From NCBI GenBank assembly GCA_947491945.1, contig CANLLN010000022.1, forward strand, positions 1 through 64,000: a stretch of DNA of 64,000 bases, in the 5' to 3' direction. The first letter of the stretch is position 1. Every line of letters begins with the position of its first letter. The position numbers and the translations under genes are program-made. Below are positions 7,887-16,302 of this stretch, in pieces. The notes beneath the pieces were generated by a model, which saw only the letters and a program-made list of their open reading frames with translations, was not told the origin of the DNA and searched no databases. The stretch is from an uncultured Carboxylicivirga sp. (lineage in GTDB: Bacteria > Bacteroidota > Bacteroidia > Bacteroidales > Marinilabiliaceae).

Positions 7887-9071
7887 TTTGTAGTATAGTT
7901 TCAGTGTTTGTGGTTGATCCTTAACGGCCAGCTTAATAGATTTAAGCCCTGATTCGCCCGTGTAATTGAAGTGGTAGGTTTTGTTCTTTTCCAGCACAAA
8001 CTCAAGTACATCGTTCATATCCTGTGTGGGACCTGCTGTGCGACCACCTCCCATCTGGTCGCTTCCGCAGAATACATCAACATTGGCAGCTACCCGGTCA
8101 TCTCCCTGAAACGTGCATACATTATCCTTGAACATCATCACCTTAATACGGACATGGGTTTCTGCTATTTTTTTGGCAGCTTCAGCTGCTTCATACAGTT
8201 GAATGTAACGATCCGATACATTTTTGGCATGCACATACTTGATGTTCATATCCCATACCAAGGGGAAGTGTGTGTCGGCCGGTTTCCATGAGCTGGCGTA
8301 GATGGCATGCTCCGGGTTATTAGGAATGGCTTTGCCTGCATCGGCCAAAAACCAGCTTTTGTTAAGACCACTGGGATAGTACTCGGTAAAGTACCATTCG
8401 CCGTCAATCCAAACTTCATTCCAGTTGTGGTTGCCTCGTTTATCGTGCCAGTTGGGCGTGCCGCCGATGCGTGAGGGGATTCCAACAGCACGGAAGGCAT
8501 CTGTTAGCAGTATGGATAGCCCACTGCAAGATGCCATGTTTTGTTCCATCGATTCATAAGGACTCTGATCTGGTTTCTCGCGTTTGGTGTTATAATCTAC
8601 CAATAGCTCATCGCGCACATTTTTGTTTACTGAGTCAATAGCTGCCTGCATGGTTTGGCAGTCCTTCACATATTCTGAAAAGCGCTCGTAAAAATCCTTG
8701 CGCCAGTTATCGCGTCGTTCATTGAGACTGGCATAGGGCAGCACATCGTTGAAGAAAACAGAGTCGGGTACTTCTTGTGCCCAGGCAAACTGCTCACGTG
8801 CCTTGAAGGCATAAGCCGTATTTTCGAGGATGAAATCGGCGCTTAAGGTCTTTAAGTCATGAGCCGGCATGTAAGCAATAAGGAAAGCCACTGCCTCTTG
8901 CTGCCCCTTGGGTGCTGCCTTCAATGCTTTTTCTATTTCGGGTGCATTCTGGTCGGCCGTCTCAATGGCCGCATCAAGTAAGGAATGATATTGTTGTGGG
9001 ACGCCTTGATATTTAGAGCAGGATCCCAAGCTGAGCACTACAAATAGTGCAAGAATAATTTTTTTCAGCAT
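7884..9071 (-). CDS. transglutaminase-like lipoprotein
   Basis: This 395-residue protein starts with a lipoprotein signal (lipobox LGSC, C18). The central region carries a transglutaminase-like core: nucleophile C182 in ASCSGLSILLTDAFRAVGIP, then RIGG, then H215 in GNHNWNEVWIDGEWYF. The third acid, aspartate in most members, appears to be E230 in the TEYYP segment. The C-terminal ~130 residues form a beta-rich domain. Bacterial members act as cysteine peptidases or peptidoglycan/peptide-modifying enzymes; the substrate here is unknown. It would be anchored in the periplasm or outer membrane. It is a single gene between two terminators. Confidence 0.85.
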   Translation of the reverse strand: MLKKIILALFVVLSLGSCSKYQGVPQQYHSLLDAAIETADQNAPEIEKALKAAPKGQQEAVAFLIAYMPAHDLKTLSADFILENTAYAFKAREQFAWAQEVPDSVFFNDVLPYASLNERRDNWRKDFYERFSEYVKDCQTMQAAIDSVNKNVRDELLVDYNTKREKPDQSPYESMEQNMASCSGLSILLTDAFRAVGIPSRIGGTPNWHDKRGNHNWNEVWIDGEWYFTEYYPSGLNKSWFLADAGKAIPNNPEHAIYASSWKPADTHFPLVWDMNIKYVHAKNVSDRYIQLYEAAEAAKKIAETHVRIKVMMFKDNVCTFQGDDRVAANVDVFCGSDQMGGGRTAGPTQDMNDVLEFVLEKNKTYHFNYTGESGLKSIKLAVKDQPQTLKLYYK

Positions 9072-9232
9072 GATGATTATAATTTGTTTAAAGCAAAACT
9101 ATAAAAAGATATTGAGGTGCATGTTCAGGTATGTTCAGAATGGTGAAATAACGTTGTCCTTGTTTGGGGCGAAGTAAAGGCCAGGTGATGCTGTTCAGTT
9201 GATTGGCTTTTTACTTTACCGGCGATGGGGTA

Positions 9233-9277
9233 TAAAAAAAATGACAGATGTCTGTGGCCAGTCATCTGTCAGTTTTT
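9233..9277 (-). terminator. valS terminator
   Basis: The stem TGACAGATG / CATCTGTCA (9242-9250 with 9263-9271) is followed on the minus strand by seven Ts (9235-9241 as A on plus). It lies 30 bases beyond the valS stop. The opposite side also ends in six Ts. Confidence 0.8.
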
Positions 9278-9301
9278 TAATCTTATCGAAGAGTTGGGTG
9301 T

Positions 9302-11929
9302 TTATTTTTTCAAACGATCCAGACTCTCTGTTAAAGTTTTGATTTTTGCTTCGGCATCAGCTTGTTTCTGGCGCTCTTTGGCCACTACAGCCTCAGGTGC
9401 ACTGCTCACAAAGCGTTCGTTGCCCAGCTTTTTCATCACACCTTTCAGGAAGCCTTGTTGGTGTGCTAAGTCCTTTTCCAGTTTAGCTACCTCAGCCTCC
9501 ACATCAATCAAGCCATCCATTGGTACAAAAAATTCGCTGGTACGCACCATAAATGATACAGCACCTTCCACTTTCTCTGTTACCATATTTAGTGCGTCGA
9601 TATTTGCCAGTTTGGTAAGTACTGCGTTGAACTGAGGTGTAAACCCTTCGCCGGCCAGTATGCTTAACGAAAGGGCATCCTTCATTGGGATATTCTTTTC
9701 TTTGCGTATGGTGCGTACGCCGCCCACACCCTCTTTCAGCATTTCAAACTGATCGATGATATTAAGATCCAGCCCTTTCACCTGGGGCATCTCTGATACC
9801 ATAATACTTTCGCCCTCGCTGCGTGTTTCAAGTGCCTGCCATAACTCTTCCGACAGGAAAGGCATGAAGGGATGCAGTAAACGAAGTAGTTTATCGAAGA
9901 ATTCGCTGGTGGCTTTATAGGTAGCAGCATCCAGCGGTTTCTGATAGGCGGGCTTTACAGCCTCCAGGTACCATGAGGAGAACTCCTGCCAGAAAACGGT
10001 GTAAACGGTCATCAGTGCATCTGAGATACGGTATTTTTCAAAATGATCGTTCATGGTAGCAATGGTCTGATCCAGCTTGGCATCAAACCAGGCAATGGCC
10101 TGCTTGGCCGACTCTGGCTGCTCAATGCTAGTATCAATGTCCCAACCTTTCACCAGGCGGAAGGCATTCCATATTTTATTGGCGAAGTTACGACCTTGCT
10201 CAGGCAGGTTCTCATCAAACAGCAGATCTCCACCGGCAGGAGAGCATAATAGCATACCCACGCGTACGCCGTCGGCACCGTATTTGGCAATTAAATCCAG
10301 CGGATCGGGTGAGTTACCCAGTGATTTTGACATTTTGCGACGTTGCTTATCACGCACCATGCCTGTAAAGTATACATTCTTGAAAGGGAAAGTACCTTTG
10401 TACTCATAGCCGGCAATGATCATGCGCGCTACCCAAAAGAAGATGATATCATGCCCGGTTACCAAGTCATTGGTAGGGTAGTAGTAATCAATCTCGGTAG
10501 TGTCATCGCCATAGCCGTCAAATACCGACAAGGGCCATAACCATGATGATGCCCAGGTATCCAGCACATCCTCATCCTGCTTAATATCAGCCATTGTCAA
10601 TGCACTGTTACCGGTTTTTTCTTTGGCCAGTGCCAGCGCTTTTTCATCGTTCTCAGCCACTACATACGATCCATCGGTAAGGTAGTAAACCGGTATGCGG
10701 TGTCCCCACCATAGCTGACGTGAGATACACCAGTCTTTTACGTTTTCCATCCAGTGGCGGTAAACGTTTTTGAATTTCTTGGGATGAAACTCAACCTCGT
10801 CGCTCATTACGGCATCCAATGCCGGTTTTGCCAAATCTTCCATTTTCAGGAACCACTGTGCCGATAGCTTGGGCTCAATGACCACATCGGTACGTTCCGA
10901 GTAGCCCACTTTATTGGTGTAGTCCTCAATTTTAGCTAAGCTGCCGGCTTCCTGAAGGGCCGGAATGATTTTGTCCCGCACATCAAAGCGATCTTCACCA
11001 ATAAATAGCTCAGCCGCCTCGCTCAGTGTTCCATTGTCGGTGAAAATGTTGATGCTTTCCAGATTGTGGCGCATGCCAATTTCGTAGTCGTTAATGTCGT
11101 GGGCAGGTGTTATTTTCAAACATCCCGTACCAAATTCCATGTCAACATACTCATCTTCGATGATGGGAATGGAGCGGTTGATAAGCGGAACCAGCACGCG
11201 TTTTCCTTTTAAGTGGGTAAAACGCTCATCATTAGGGTTAATACACACGGCGGTATCACCCAAAATGGTTTCCGGACGCGTGGTGGCAATGGTGACAAAC
11301 TCATTGTCACTGCCTTCTATTTTATAGTTCAGATAGTACAACTTTGATTGTACCTCTTTATAAATCACCTCTTCGTCGGAAACAGCCGTCAGTGCTTTGC
11401 AGTCCCAGTTAACCATGCGAACGCCGCGGTATATGTATCCTTTATTAAAAAGGTCAACGAATACTTTGATAACCGCATCGCTACGCTTTTCGTCCATCGT
11501 AAATGAGGTGCGATCCCAATCGCAGGAAGCTCCCAGCTTCTTAAGCTGCTCGAGTATGATTCCCCCGTGTTTTTCTGTCCAGTCCCAGGCATGGCCCAAA
11601 AATTCATCACGACTTAACTGCTTTTTATCGATGCCTTCATCGCGTAACTTATTTACCACTTTGGCCTCTGTGGCTATGGATGCGTGGTCGGTACCGGGCA
11701 CCCAGCAGGCATTCTTACCCATCATGCGGGCACGACGGATTAATATATCCTGGATGGTATTGTTGAGCATGTGCCCCATATGCAGGACACCGGTGACGTT
11801 GGGTGGCGGTATAACGATGGTGTAGGGTTCACGCTCATCGGGAACCGACTTGAAAAATTCATTGTCCATCCAATACTTATACCACTTGTCTTCGGTAGCA
11901 GACGGGTTGTACTTGCTAGCAATTTCCAT
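9302..11929 (-). CDS. valS: valine-tRNA ligase
   Basis: This 875-residue class I aminoacyl-tRNA synthetase has the HIGH-type motif ([15 protein letters not shown], residues ~41-55) and KMSKS near residue 532 ([16 protein letters not shown]), with the editing domain between them. The anticodon-binding helical domain follows, and the last ~65 residues form the valine-specific coiled-coil arm ([15 protein letters not shown]). The length is normal. A -7-like box TATTTTTG on the minus strand (12006-12013) lies about 80 bases upstream, and a terminator follows the gene. Confidence 0.97.
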   Translation of the reverse strand: MEIASKYNPSATEDKWYKYWMDNEFFKSVPDEREPYTIVIPPPNVTGVLHMGHMLNNTIQDILIRRARMMGKNACWVPGTDHASIATEAKVVNKLRDEGIDKKQLSRDEFLGHAWDWTEKHGGIILEQLKKLGASCDWDRTSFTMDEKRSDAVIKVFVDLFNKGYIYRGVRMVNWDCKALTAVSDEEVIYKEVQSKLYYLNYKIEGSDNEFVTIATTRPETILGDTAVCINPNDERFTHLKGKRVLVPLINRSIPIIEDEYVDMEFGTGCLKITPAHDINDYEIGMRHNLESINIFTDNGTLSEAAELFIGEDRFDVRDKIIPALQEAGSLAKIEDYTNKVGYSERTDVVIEPKLSAQWFLKMEDLAKPALDAVMSDEVEFHPKKFKNVYRHWMENVKDWCISRQLWWGHRIPVYYLTDGSYVVAENDEKALALAKEKTGNSALTMADIKQDEDVLDTWASSWLWPLSVFDGYGDDTTEIDYYYPTNDLVTGHDIIFFWVARMIIAGYEYKGTFPFKNVYFTGMVRDKQRRKMSKSLGNSPDPLDLIAKYGADGVRVGMLLCSPAGGDLLFDENLPEQGRNFANKIWNAFRLVKGWDIDTSIEQPESAKQAIAWFDAKLDQTIATMNDHFEKYRISDALMTVYTVFWQEFSSWYLEAVKPAYQKPLDAATYKATSEFFDKLLRLLHPFMPFLSEELWQALETRSEGESIMVSEMPQVKGLDLNIIDQFEMLKEGVGGVRTIRKEKNIPMKDALSLSILAGEGFTPQFNAVLTKLANIDALNMVTEKVEGAVSFMVRTSEFFVPMDGLIDVEAEVAKLEKDLAHQQGFLKGVMKKLGNERFVSSAPEAVVAKERQKQADAEAKIKTLTESLDRLKK

Positions 11930-12296
11930 AATTGTAATTGTCTTTCTTCAGTTATTAACGTATCACCATTGGTTGAAGGCCATTGATGTGTTCTATATAA
12001 GGCTGCAAAAATAAGAAAAAAAACAGTGCAGTATATAGTGGGTAAAGTGCAATTAATAAGTGTAATTTAGATTGATAGAAAAACCGGTGGTGTTGATTGG
12101 TACTGGACACAGGTTTGGATAGAAAGATTAATTCTTTAACCTTTTTTAACCCAATAATATTTCATTCTTATTTAGTCTCAGTATGCTTCAGCATTCAATC
12201 GTTAATTGAGTAAGTATTTTATTGTCCACTAGTATGTTCCCTGGTTTAACGGGGTAATTTTATTTACCATGTACTTTGTGCACTTGAGTGAGGGAT
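11930..12296. other. intergenic region upstream of valS
   Basis: This AT-rich spacer separates the valS start and the xerD terminator. Apart from the -7-like box at 12006-12013 it holds no ORF, RNA gene or repeat that I can support. No T-box leader typical of Firmicutes synthetase genes is visible. Confidence 0.5.
12006..12013 (-). promoter_or_regulatory. -7 box of the valS promoter
   Basis: The plus-strand CAAAAATA reads TATTTTTG on the minus strand, matching TAnnTTTG, and is followed by the common GCAGCC start region. No clear -33 element is seen. Confidence 0.5.
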
Positions 12297-12331
12297 AAAA
12301 AAAGCGCAACCAGTACTGGTTGCGCTTTTTT
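12297..12331 (-). terminator. xerD terminator (perfect palindrome)
   Basis: AAAGCGCAACCAGT / ACTGGTTGCGCTTT (12301-12314 with 12315-12328) is a perfect 28-bp palindrome flanked by A-run and T-run. It lies 18 bases past the xerD stop and would terminate on either strand. Confidence 0.8.
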
Positions 12332-12348
12332 TAGAGACCTTATGATTA

Positions 12349-13248
12349 TTACGATCTGGGGTGGAACTGAATAAGTGTGTTTTTCAGATATTCTTTATCC
12401 AGATGCGTATAAATTTCGGTTGTGATAATTGATTCGTGTCCAAGCATTTCTTGTACAGCACGCAAATTGGCACCACCATCGATCAAATGTGTTGCAAATG
12501 AGTGGCGGAAAGTGTGGGGACTGATGTTCTTCTCAAAACCTAATTTCTTGGTCAGGTTCTTGATAATGGTGAAGATCATTACGCGTGAAAGCTTGCGTCC
12601 ACGGCGGTTCAGGAACAGTATATCTTCGTCTTCCTTATTGATTTTAAGCGTACGACGATACTCGCTTAGATACAAGTTAATCTCCTTAATGGCCTTAGAG
12701 CTGATGGGTACAAGACGTTCTTTGTTGCCCTTGCCTTCAATTTTAATAAAACCAGACTCGAAAAACAGATTTGAGATTTTCAAATCAATCAGTTCTGACA
12801 CGCGAAGACCACAGCTGTAAAGGGTCTCCAGAATGGCTTTGTTGCGCTGTCCTTCTGATTTTTTGAGGTCTACAGAATTGATGATAGCATCAATCTCTTC
12901 AACCGATAAAATGTCGGGCAACTTGCGGCCAATCTTAGGTGACTCAAGCAACGCGGTTGGATCCTTTTCTACTTTTTCTTCAATTAGCAAGAATTTGTAG
13001 AATGACTTGATGCCGCTGATAACACGGGCTTGCGTTCTGGGGCTGATGCCACGCTCGCCAATCCACTGCATCATTTCTTTCAGGTCGGCTAAAACTACTT
13101 CCTCCGGTCCTTTTTTCTTACCTTGCTCAGTCAAGAATGTCACCAATTTGGTGAGATCTGTGATGTAAGCATGGATCGAGTTCTCAGATAATCCTTTTTC
13201 AATTTGCAGGTAGTTTCTGAACTCTTTAATTTCTGATTCCCAATTCAT
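12349..13248 (-). CDS. xerD: site-specific tyrosine recombinase XerD
   Basis: This 299-residue protein has an N-terminal SAM-like core-binding domain (NYLQIEKGLSENSIHAY) and a C-terminal catalytic domain. The catalytic set is present: R in CGLRVSELIDL, K in IEGKGNKERLVP, HxxR in HTFRHSFATHL, H in MLGHESIITTEIY, and the nucleophilic Y in IYTHLDKEYL. XerD works with a second Xer protein at dif to resolve chromosome dimers. The start at 13248 (MNWESEIKEF) is chosen over an upstream in-frame codon because alignment with the family begins there. XerC versus XerD is assigned from overall resemblance only. Confidence 0.9.
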   Translation of the reverse strand: MNWESEIKEFRNYLQIEKGLSENSIHAYITDLTKLVTFLTEQGKKKGPEEVVLADLKEMMQWIGERGISPRTQARVISGIKSFYKFLLIEEKVEKDPTALLESPKIGRKLPDILSVEEIDAIINSVDLKKSEGQRNKAILETLYSCGLRVSELIDLKISNLFFESGFIKIEGKGNKERLVPISSKAIKEINLYLSEYRRTLKINKEDEDILFLNRRGRKLSRVMIFTIIKNLTKKLGFEKNISPHTFRHSFATHLIDGGANLRAVQEMLGHESIITTEIYTHLDKEYLKNTLIQFHPRS

Positions 13249-13408
13249 AATTAAAATATTTACTGTATTTCCCAATTATTTGTAAGAGTAAAAATAAGAA
13301 ATGATTTGATAACGATCAAGTGGAAATGTAAAAAAGCTTAAAATAATGTATATTTTCCCTATTTAATTTTAAATGATTAGTAGGTTTTTTTATTACGACA
13401 AACTATCG

Positions 13409-13416
13409 TATTTTTG
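13409..13416 (+). promoter_or_regulatory. -7 box of the aroQ promoter
   Basis: TATTTTTG at 13409-13416 matches TAnnTTTG and is followed by GCAGCC, placing the start about 15-20 bases before the aroQ ATG at 13439. The -33 region is T-rich without a clean TTG. In-frame codons upstream of 13439 fall within or before this promoter, supporting the later start. Confidence 0.55.
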
Positions 13417-13438
13417 CAGCCATAAACTGTTTTATCAG

Positions 13439-13882
13439 ATGAACTTGTTAATAATAAATGGCCCAAATCTAAATTTACTGGGCAAACGTGAGATTTCCAT
13501 TTATGGAAGAGAATCCTTTAAGGATTACTTTAGCAAGCTCAAACAGGCCTATTCGGGCGACACACTCACTTATTTTCAGTCGAATAGTGAAGGTGAGATA
13601 ATCAATAAGATACATGCAGTAGGTTTTGATGTGGATGGTATTGTGTTAAATGCCGGAGCCTACACCCATACTTCTTTGGCTATCGCCGACGCTATTGCAG
13701 CGGTTGAGAGCCCGGTTGTTGAAGTGCACATTAGTAATGTGCATCAGCGCGAGGCGGTAAGGCATCAATCATTTCTGTCGGCAGTTTGTAAAGGCGTTAT
13801 TGCCGGTTTTGGTCTTGATTCCTATCGATTGGCCATTGAAGCATTTAAAAATATTGAATGTAATAAACTAGAAATATATTAA
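13439..13882 (+). CDS. aroQ: 3-dehydroquinate dehydratase, type II
   Basis: This 147-residue protein matches the small type II enzyme that dehydrates 3-dehydroquinate in the shikimate pathway. Motifs are NGPNLNLLGKRE at the N-terminus with the catalytic Tyr region (SIYGRES), QSNSEGEIINKI, NAGAYTHTSLAIADAI, and EVHISNVHQREAVRHQSFLS with the catalytic His. The start at 13439 follows the -7 box and fits the family start. No other aro gene is adjacent; pyk follows on the same strand after 86 bases. Confidence 0.95.
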   Translation: MNLLIINGPNLNLLGKREISIYGRESFKDYFSKLKQAYSGDTLTYFQSNSEGEIINKIHAVGFDVDGIVLNAGAYTHTSLAIADAIAAVESPVVEVHISNVHQREAVRHQSFLSAVCKGVIAGFGLDSYRLAIEAFKNIECNKLEIY

Positions 13883-13968
13883 TCGAGAATAAGACGCTGA
13901 GTGTGGTTGGGGAAGGGCCATGCTTGGTATAATATTAATTGTTGCATACCACCAAGAAAAATTTAATT

Positions 13969-15396
13969 ATGAAGAAGTTTACCAAAATTGTAGCTACAAT
14001 TTCGGATCGCGATTGTGAGGTTGATTTTCTGAAGAAGCTTTACAAGGCTGGCATGAACGTTGTTCGTTTGAACACTGCTCATCAGGATTTTGAAGGCGTA
14101 TTAAAAGTGATAACTAACACACGAGCTGTATCGGATAAAATTGCCATTTTGATCGATACTAAAGGGCCGGAAATCAGAACCACCAAGTGCGAAGGAAGTC
14201 TGGAGCTTACTACTGGTGATGTTGTGAAGGTAAAAGGAGATATCGAAGGTATCTCAACTACCGAGTGCATCTGCGTGAGCTATGGCGAGTTTGTAAATGA
14301 CGTTCCTGTAGGAAGTCAGATTCTTATCGACGATGGCGAGGTAGCCATGGAGGTTATGTCTAAAGAAGACGATCATTTGCTATGTAAAGTGCAGAATGAT
14401 GGTTCAGTGGGTAGCCGTAAGAGTGTGAACGTACCAGGTGTGCGAATCAACCTGCCATCGGTAACTGAGAAAGATCGTAACTTCATCAAATTTGCCGCTC
14501 AGAACAATATCGATTTCGTTGCTCACTCTTTTGTGCGTAACAGAGAAGATGTGATGGAAGTGCAGCAGATTCTTGATGAGATGGAAAGCCCAATGAAGAT
14601 TGTGGCTAAAATTGAGAATGCTGAAGGTGTTGAGAACCTGGATGAGATTCTTGAGCATGTGCATGGTATTATGGTGGCACGTGGTGACCTGGGTATTGAA
14701 GTTCCACAGGAGAAAATTCCAGGTATCCAGCGTCAGATGATTCGCAAGTGTGTAGAAGCTAAAAAGCCAGTTATTGTGGCAACACAAATGCTTCACACCA
14801 TGATTAAGAACCCACGTCCAACACGTGCTGAGGTAACTGATGTGGCAAACGCTATTTACTATCGTACTGATGCCATCATGTTGAGTGGTGAGACAGCGTA
14901 TGGTAACTACCCGGTAGAAGCAGTGAAGACGATGTCTAAGATTGCCAAAGAGGTAGAGGCAGCTAAGGATAGTCGTAACGATATTCCGGTAGTACCAGAA
15001 TCGGCTGATATTACAGCTTATTTGGCGGATACTGCTGTTAAGGCGAGCCGTTCATTGGAGGTTAAGGCCGTATTGACCGATAGCTTAACCGGTAAGACTG
15101 CACGTTACCTGGCGGCTTTCCGTGGTACTTGCCCTGTATATGCATTATGTTATAATGCCAATGTAGGACGTCAACTGGCGCTTTCTTATGGTGTATTCCC
15201 TCGTTTGATGGAAGATGGTAGCTCTAAGAAGGAGATCCTTAAGAAAACCCTTAAAAAGCTGCTGAAGAAAGATCGTCTCGTTGAGGATGATTTGGTGGCT
15301 TACCTGGGCGGTAGCTTTGGTATTGGCGGCGGTACTTCTTACCTGGAGATCATTACCGTAAAAGCCTTATTGGAAAAAATTGAGAAAGGTCAATAA
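13969..15396 (+). CDS. pyk: pyruvate kinase
   Basis: This 475-residue glycolytic enzyme converts phosphoenolpyruvate and ADP to pyruvate and ATP. Motifs include ATISDRDCEVDFLKKLYKAG, VRLNTAH, IDTKGPEIR, KIENAEGVENLDEIL (active-site lysine signature), MVARGDLGIEVP and IVATQML. The C-terminal regulatory domain is present and complete. The ATG at 13969 (MKKFTKIVAT) is used; a TTG further upstream is in frame but unconvincing. A hairpin terminator follows the stop. Confidence 0.95.
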   Translation: MKKFTKIVATISDRDCEVDFLKKLYKAGMNVVRLNTAHQDFEGVLKVITNTRAVSDKIAILIDTKGPEIRTTKCEGSLELTTGDVVKVKGDIEGISTTECICVSYGEFVNDVPVGSQILIDDGEVAMEVMSKEDDHLLCKVQNDGSVGSRKSVNVPGVRINLPSVTEKDRNFIKFAAQNNIDFVAHSFVRNREDVMEVQQILDEMESPMKIVAKIENAEGVENLDEILEHVHGIMVARGDLGIEVPQEKIPGIQRQMIRKCVEAKKPVIVATQMLHTMIKNPRPTRAEVTDVANAIYYRTDAIMLSGETAYGNYPVEAVKTMSKIAKEVEAAKDSRNDIPVVPESADITAYLADTAVKASRSLEVKAVLTDSLTGKTARYLAAFRGTCPVYALCYNANVGRQLALSYGVFPRLMEDGSSKKEILKKTLKKLLKKDRLVEDDLVAYLGGSFGIGGGTSYLEIITVKALLEKIEKGQ

Positions 15397-15419
15397 TTAC
15401 CAATATTAAAATAATAGTG

Positions 15420-15456
15420 AAGGTGCTACTCTTGGGTGGCACCTTTTCTGTTTTTA
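15420..15456 (+). terminator. pyk terminator
   Basis: The stem AAGGTGC / GCACCTT (15420-15426 with 15439-15445) is followed by a T-rich tract, starting 24 bases after the pyk stop. Confidence 0.75.
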
Positions 15457-15837
15457 TAAGCTGTATTGCGGGTCATACGTTGCGTGTGATTACTGGGTGC
15501 CCTGACGTAATCAATGGCTGTATCTCGCAGCTGAGTCAGGTAGGTGGATTGTCCTGCATCAAGCAATAAGAGTGATTGATTTTTGTTTGACCCTAATGAG
15601 GTAAAAAAAACAAAACTTTTTTTAGTGGCTTAAATGGTTGATTGCAAATGATGAAGCCGAAACTGATGAAGAAAAGTTTTGTTTCGATGAGAAAAAAGTA
15701 TTGCATAATAGAAAAGAGTGCTTATCTTTGCATCGCTTTCAGAAACAGGGGTACCACTTAAGGCGCCACAGACAAAGGAAAGCAGCGGTTTTTCAAACGG
15801 AAAAATCACTCAAAAATACTGAAATGAAATCTAAACT
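15457..15837. other. intergenic region upstream of tRNA-Asp genes
   Basis: No gene is supported between the pyk terminator and the tRNA-Asp cluster. The last ~140 bases hold a good Bacteroidota promoter (15701-15730) and a ~100-base leader to the first tRNA. Confidence 0.5.
15701..15730 (+). promoter_or_regulatory. promoter of the tRNA-Asp cluster
   Basis: TTG at 15701-15703, a 19-base spacer, and TATCTTTG at 15723-15730 match the Bacteroidota consensus (TTG, 17-23 bases, TAnnTTTG) closely. Transcription would start near 15737, about 100 bases before the first tRNA. Confidence 0.7.
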
Positions 15838-15911
15838 GGTCTGGTAGTTCAGTTGGTTAGAATGCCGGCCTGTCACGCCGGAGGTCGCGGGTTCGAGTCC
15901 CGTCCAGACCG
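15838..15911 (+). tRNA. tRNA-Asp (GTC), copy 1
   Basis: This is a 74-base tRNA with acceptor stem GGTCTGG / CCAGACC and discriminator G. The anticodon loop reads CTGTCAC (anticodon GTC), and the T arm is GCGGGTTCGAGTCCCGT. CCA is not encoded. It is the first of three identical copies. Confidence 0.96.
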
Positions 15912-15948
15912 CTTGTTTAGTTTCAGAGATATATTGAAGTTTAAAACT

Positions 15949-16022
15949 GGTCTGGTAGTTCAGTTGGTTAGAATGCCGGCCTGTCACGCCGGAGGTCGCG
16001 GGTTCGAGTCCCGTCCAGACCG
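15949..16022 (+). tRNA. tRNA-Asp (GTC), copy 2
   Basis: This copy is identical over 74 bases to the one at 15838. It begins 37 bases after the first copy ends, and no promoter lies in the spacer, so the copies are probably cut from one transcript. Confidence 0.96.
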
Positions 16023-16044
16023 CTTGTTTTACGCTTCATCATTA

Positions 16045-16118
16045 GGTCTGGTAGTTCAGTTGGTTAGAATGCCGGCCTGTCACGCCGGAGGTCGCGGGTT
16101 CGAGTCCCGTCCAGACCG
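16045..16118 (+). tRNA. tRNA-Asp (GTC), copy 3
   Basis: This is the third identical 74-base copy, 22 bases after the second. A hairpin with a T-run follows immediately and closes the cluster. Confidence 0.96.
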
Positions 16119-16119
16119 C

Positions 16120-16155
16120 AAAAAAAGGAATGCCATTACGGTGTTCCTTTTTTTC
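16120..16155 (+). terminator. tRNA-Asp cluster terminator
   Basis: The arms AAAAAAAGGAA (16120-16130) and TTCCTTTTTTT (16144-16154) enclose a short partly paired loop and end in a T-run directly after the third tRNA. Confidence 0.8.
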
Positions 16156-16239
16156 GTTTTATGAATGTATTCCATAAGCCTTTGTACTTTTAACAAGATA
16201 TTATCAAGCTCGCCTATTGGGAGTGCTTGTAGTGTATAA

Positions 16240-16281
16240 AAAAAGCGGCTGTTTTATCTAAGGATAGAGCAGCCGCTTTTT
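16240..16281 (-). terminator. terminator of the first chemoreceptor gene
   Basis: The 12-bp stem AAAAGCGGCTG / CAGCCGCTTTT (about 16240-16251 with 16270-16281) has A- and T-runs at its edges. It lies 21 bases beyond the stop of the minus-strand chemoreceptor gene. Confidence 0.75.
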
Positions 16282-16302
16282 CAATTTCAGGTTCTATAAT
16301 TA

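Noticed and set aside
11930-12005. T-box leader upstream of valS
   Set aside because: No T-box specifier or terminator-antiterminator structure was seen, and T-boxes are not expected in this phylum.
15838-16118. Three equally similar repeat units, considered as a CRISPR-like array
   Set aside because: Each unit is a complete tRNA-Asp with acceptor, D, anticodon and T arms; spacers are not protospacer-like.
15853-16164. 103-residue open frame over the tRNA-Asp array
   Set aside because: It is a repeated translation of the three identical tRNA genes and has no independent support.
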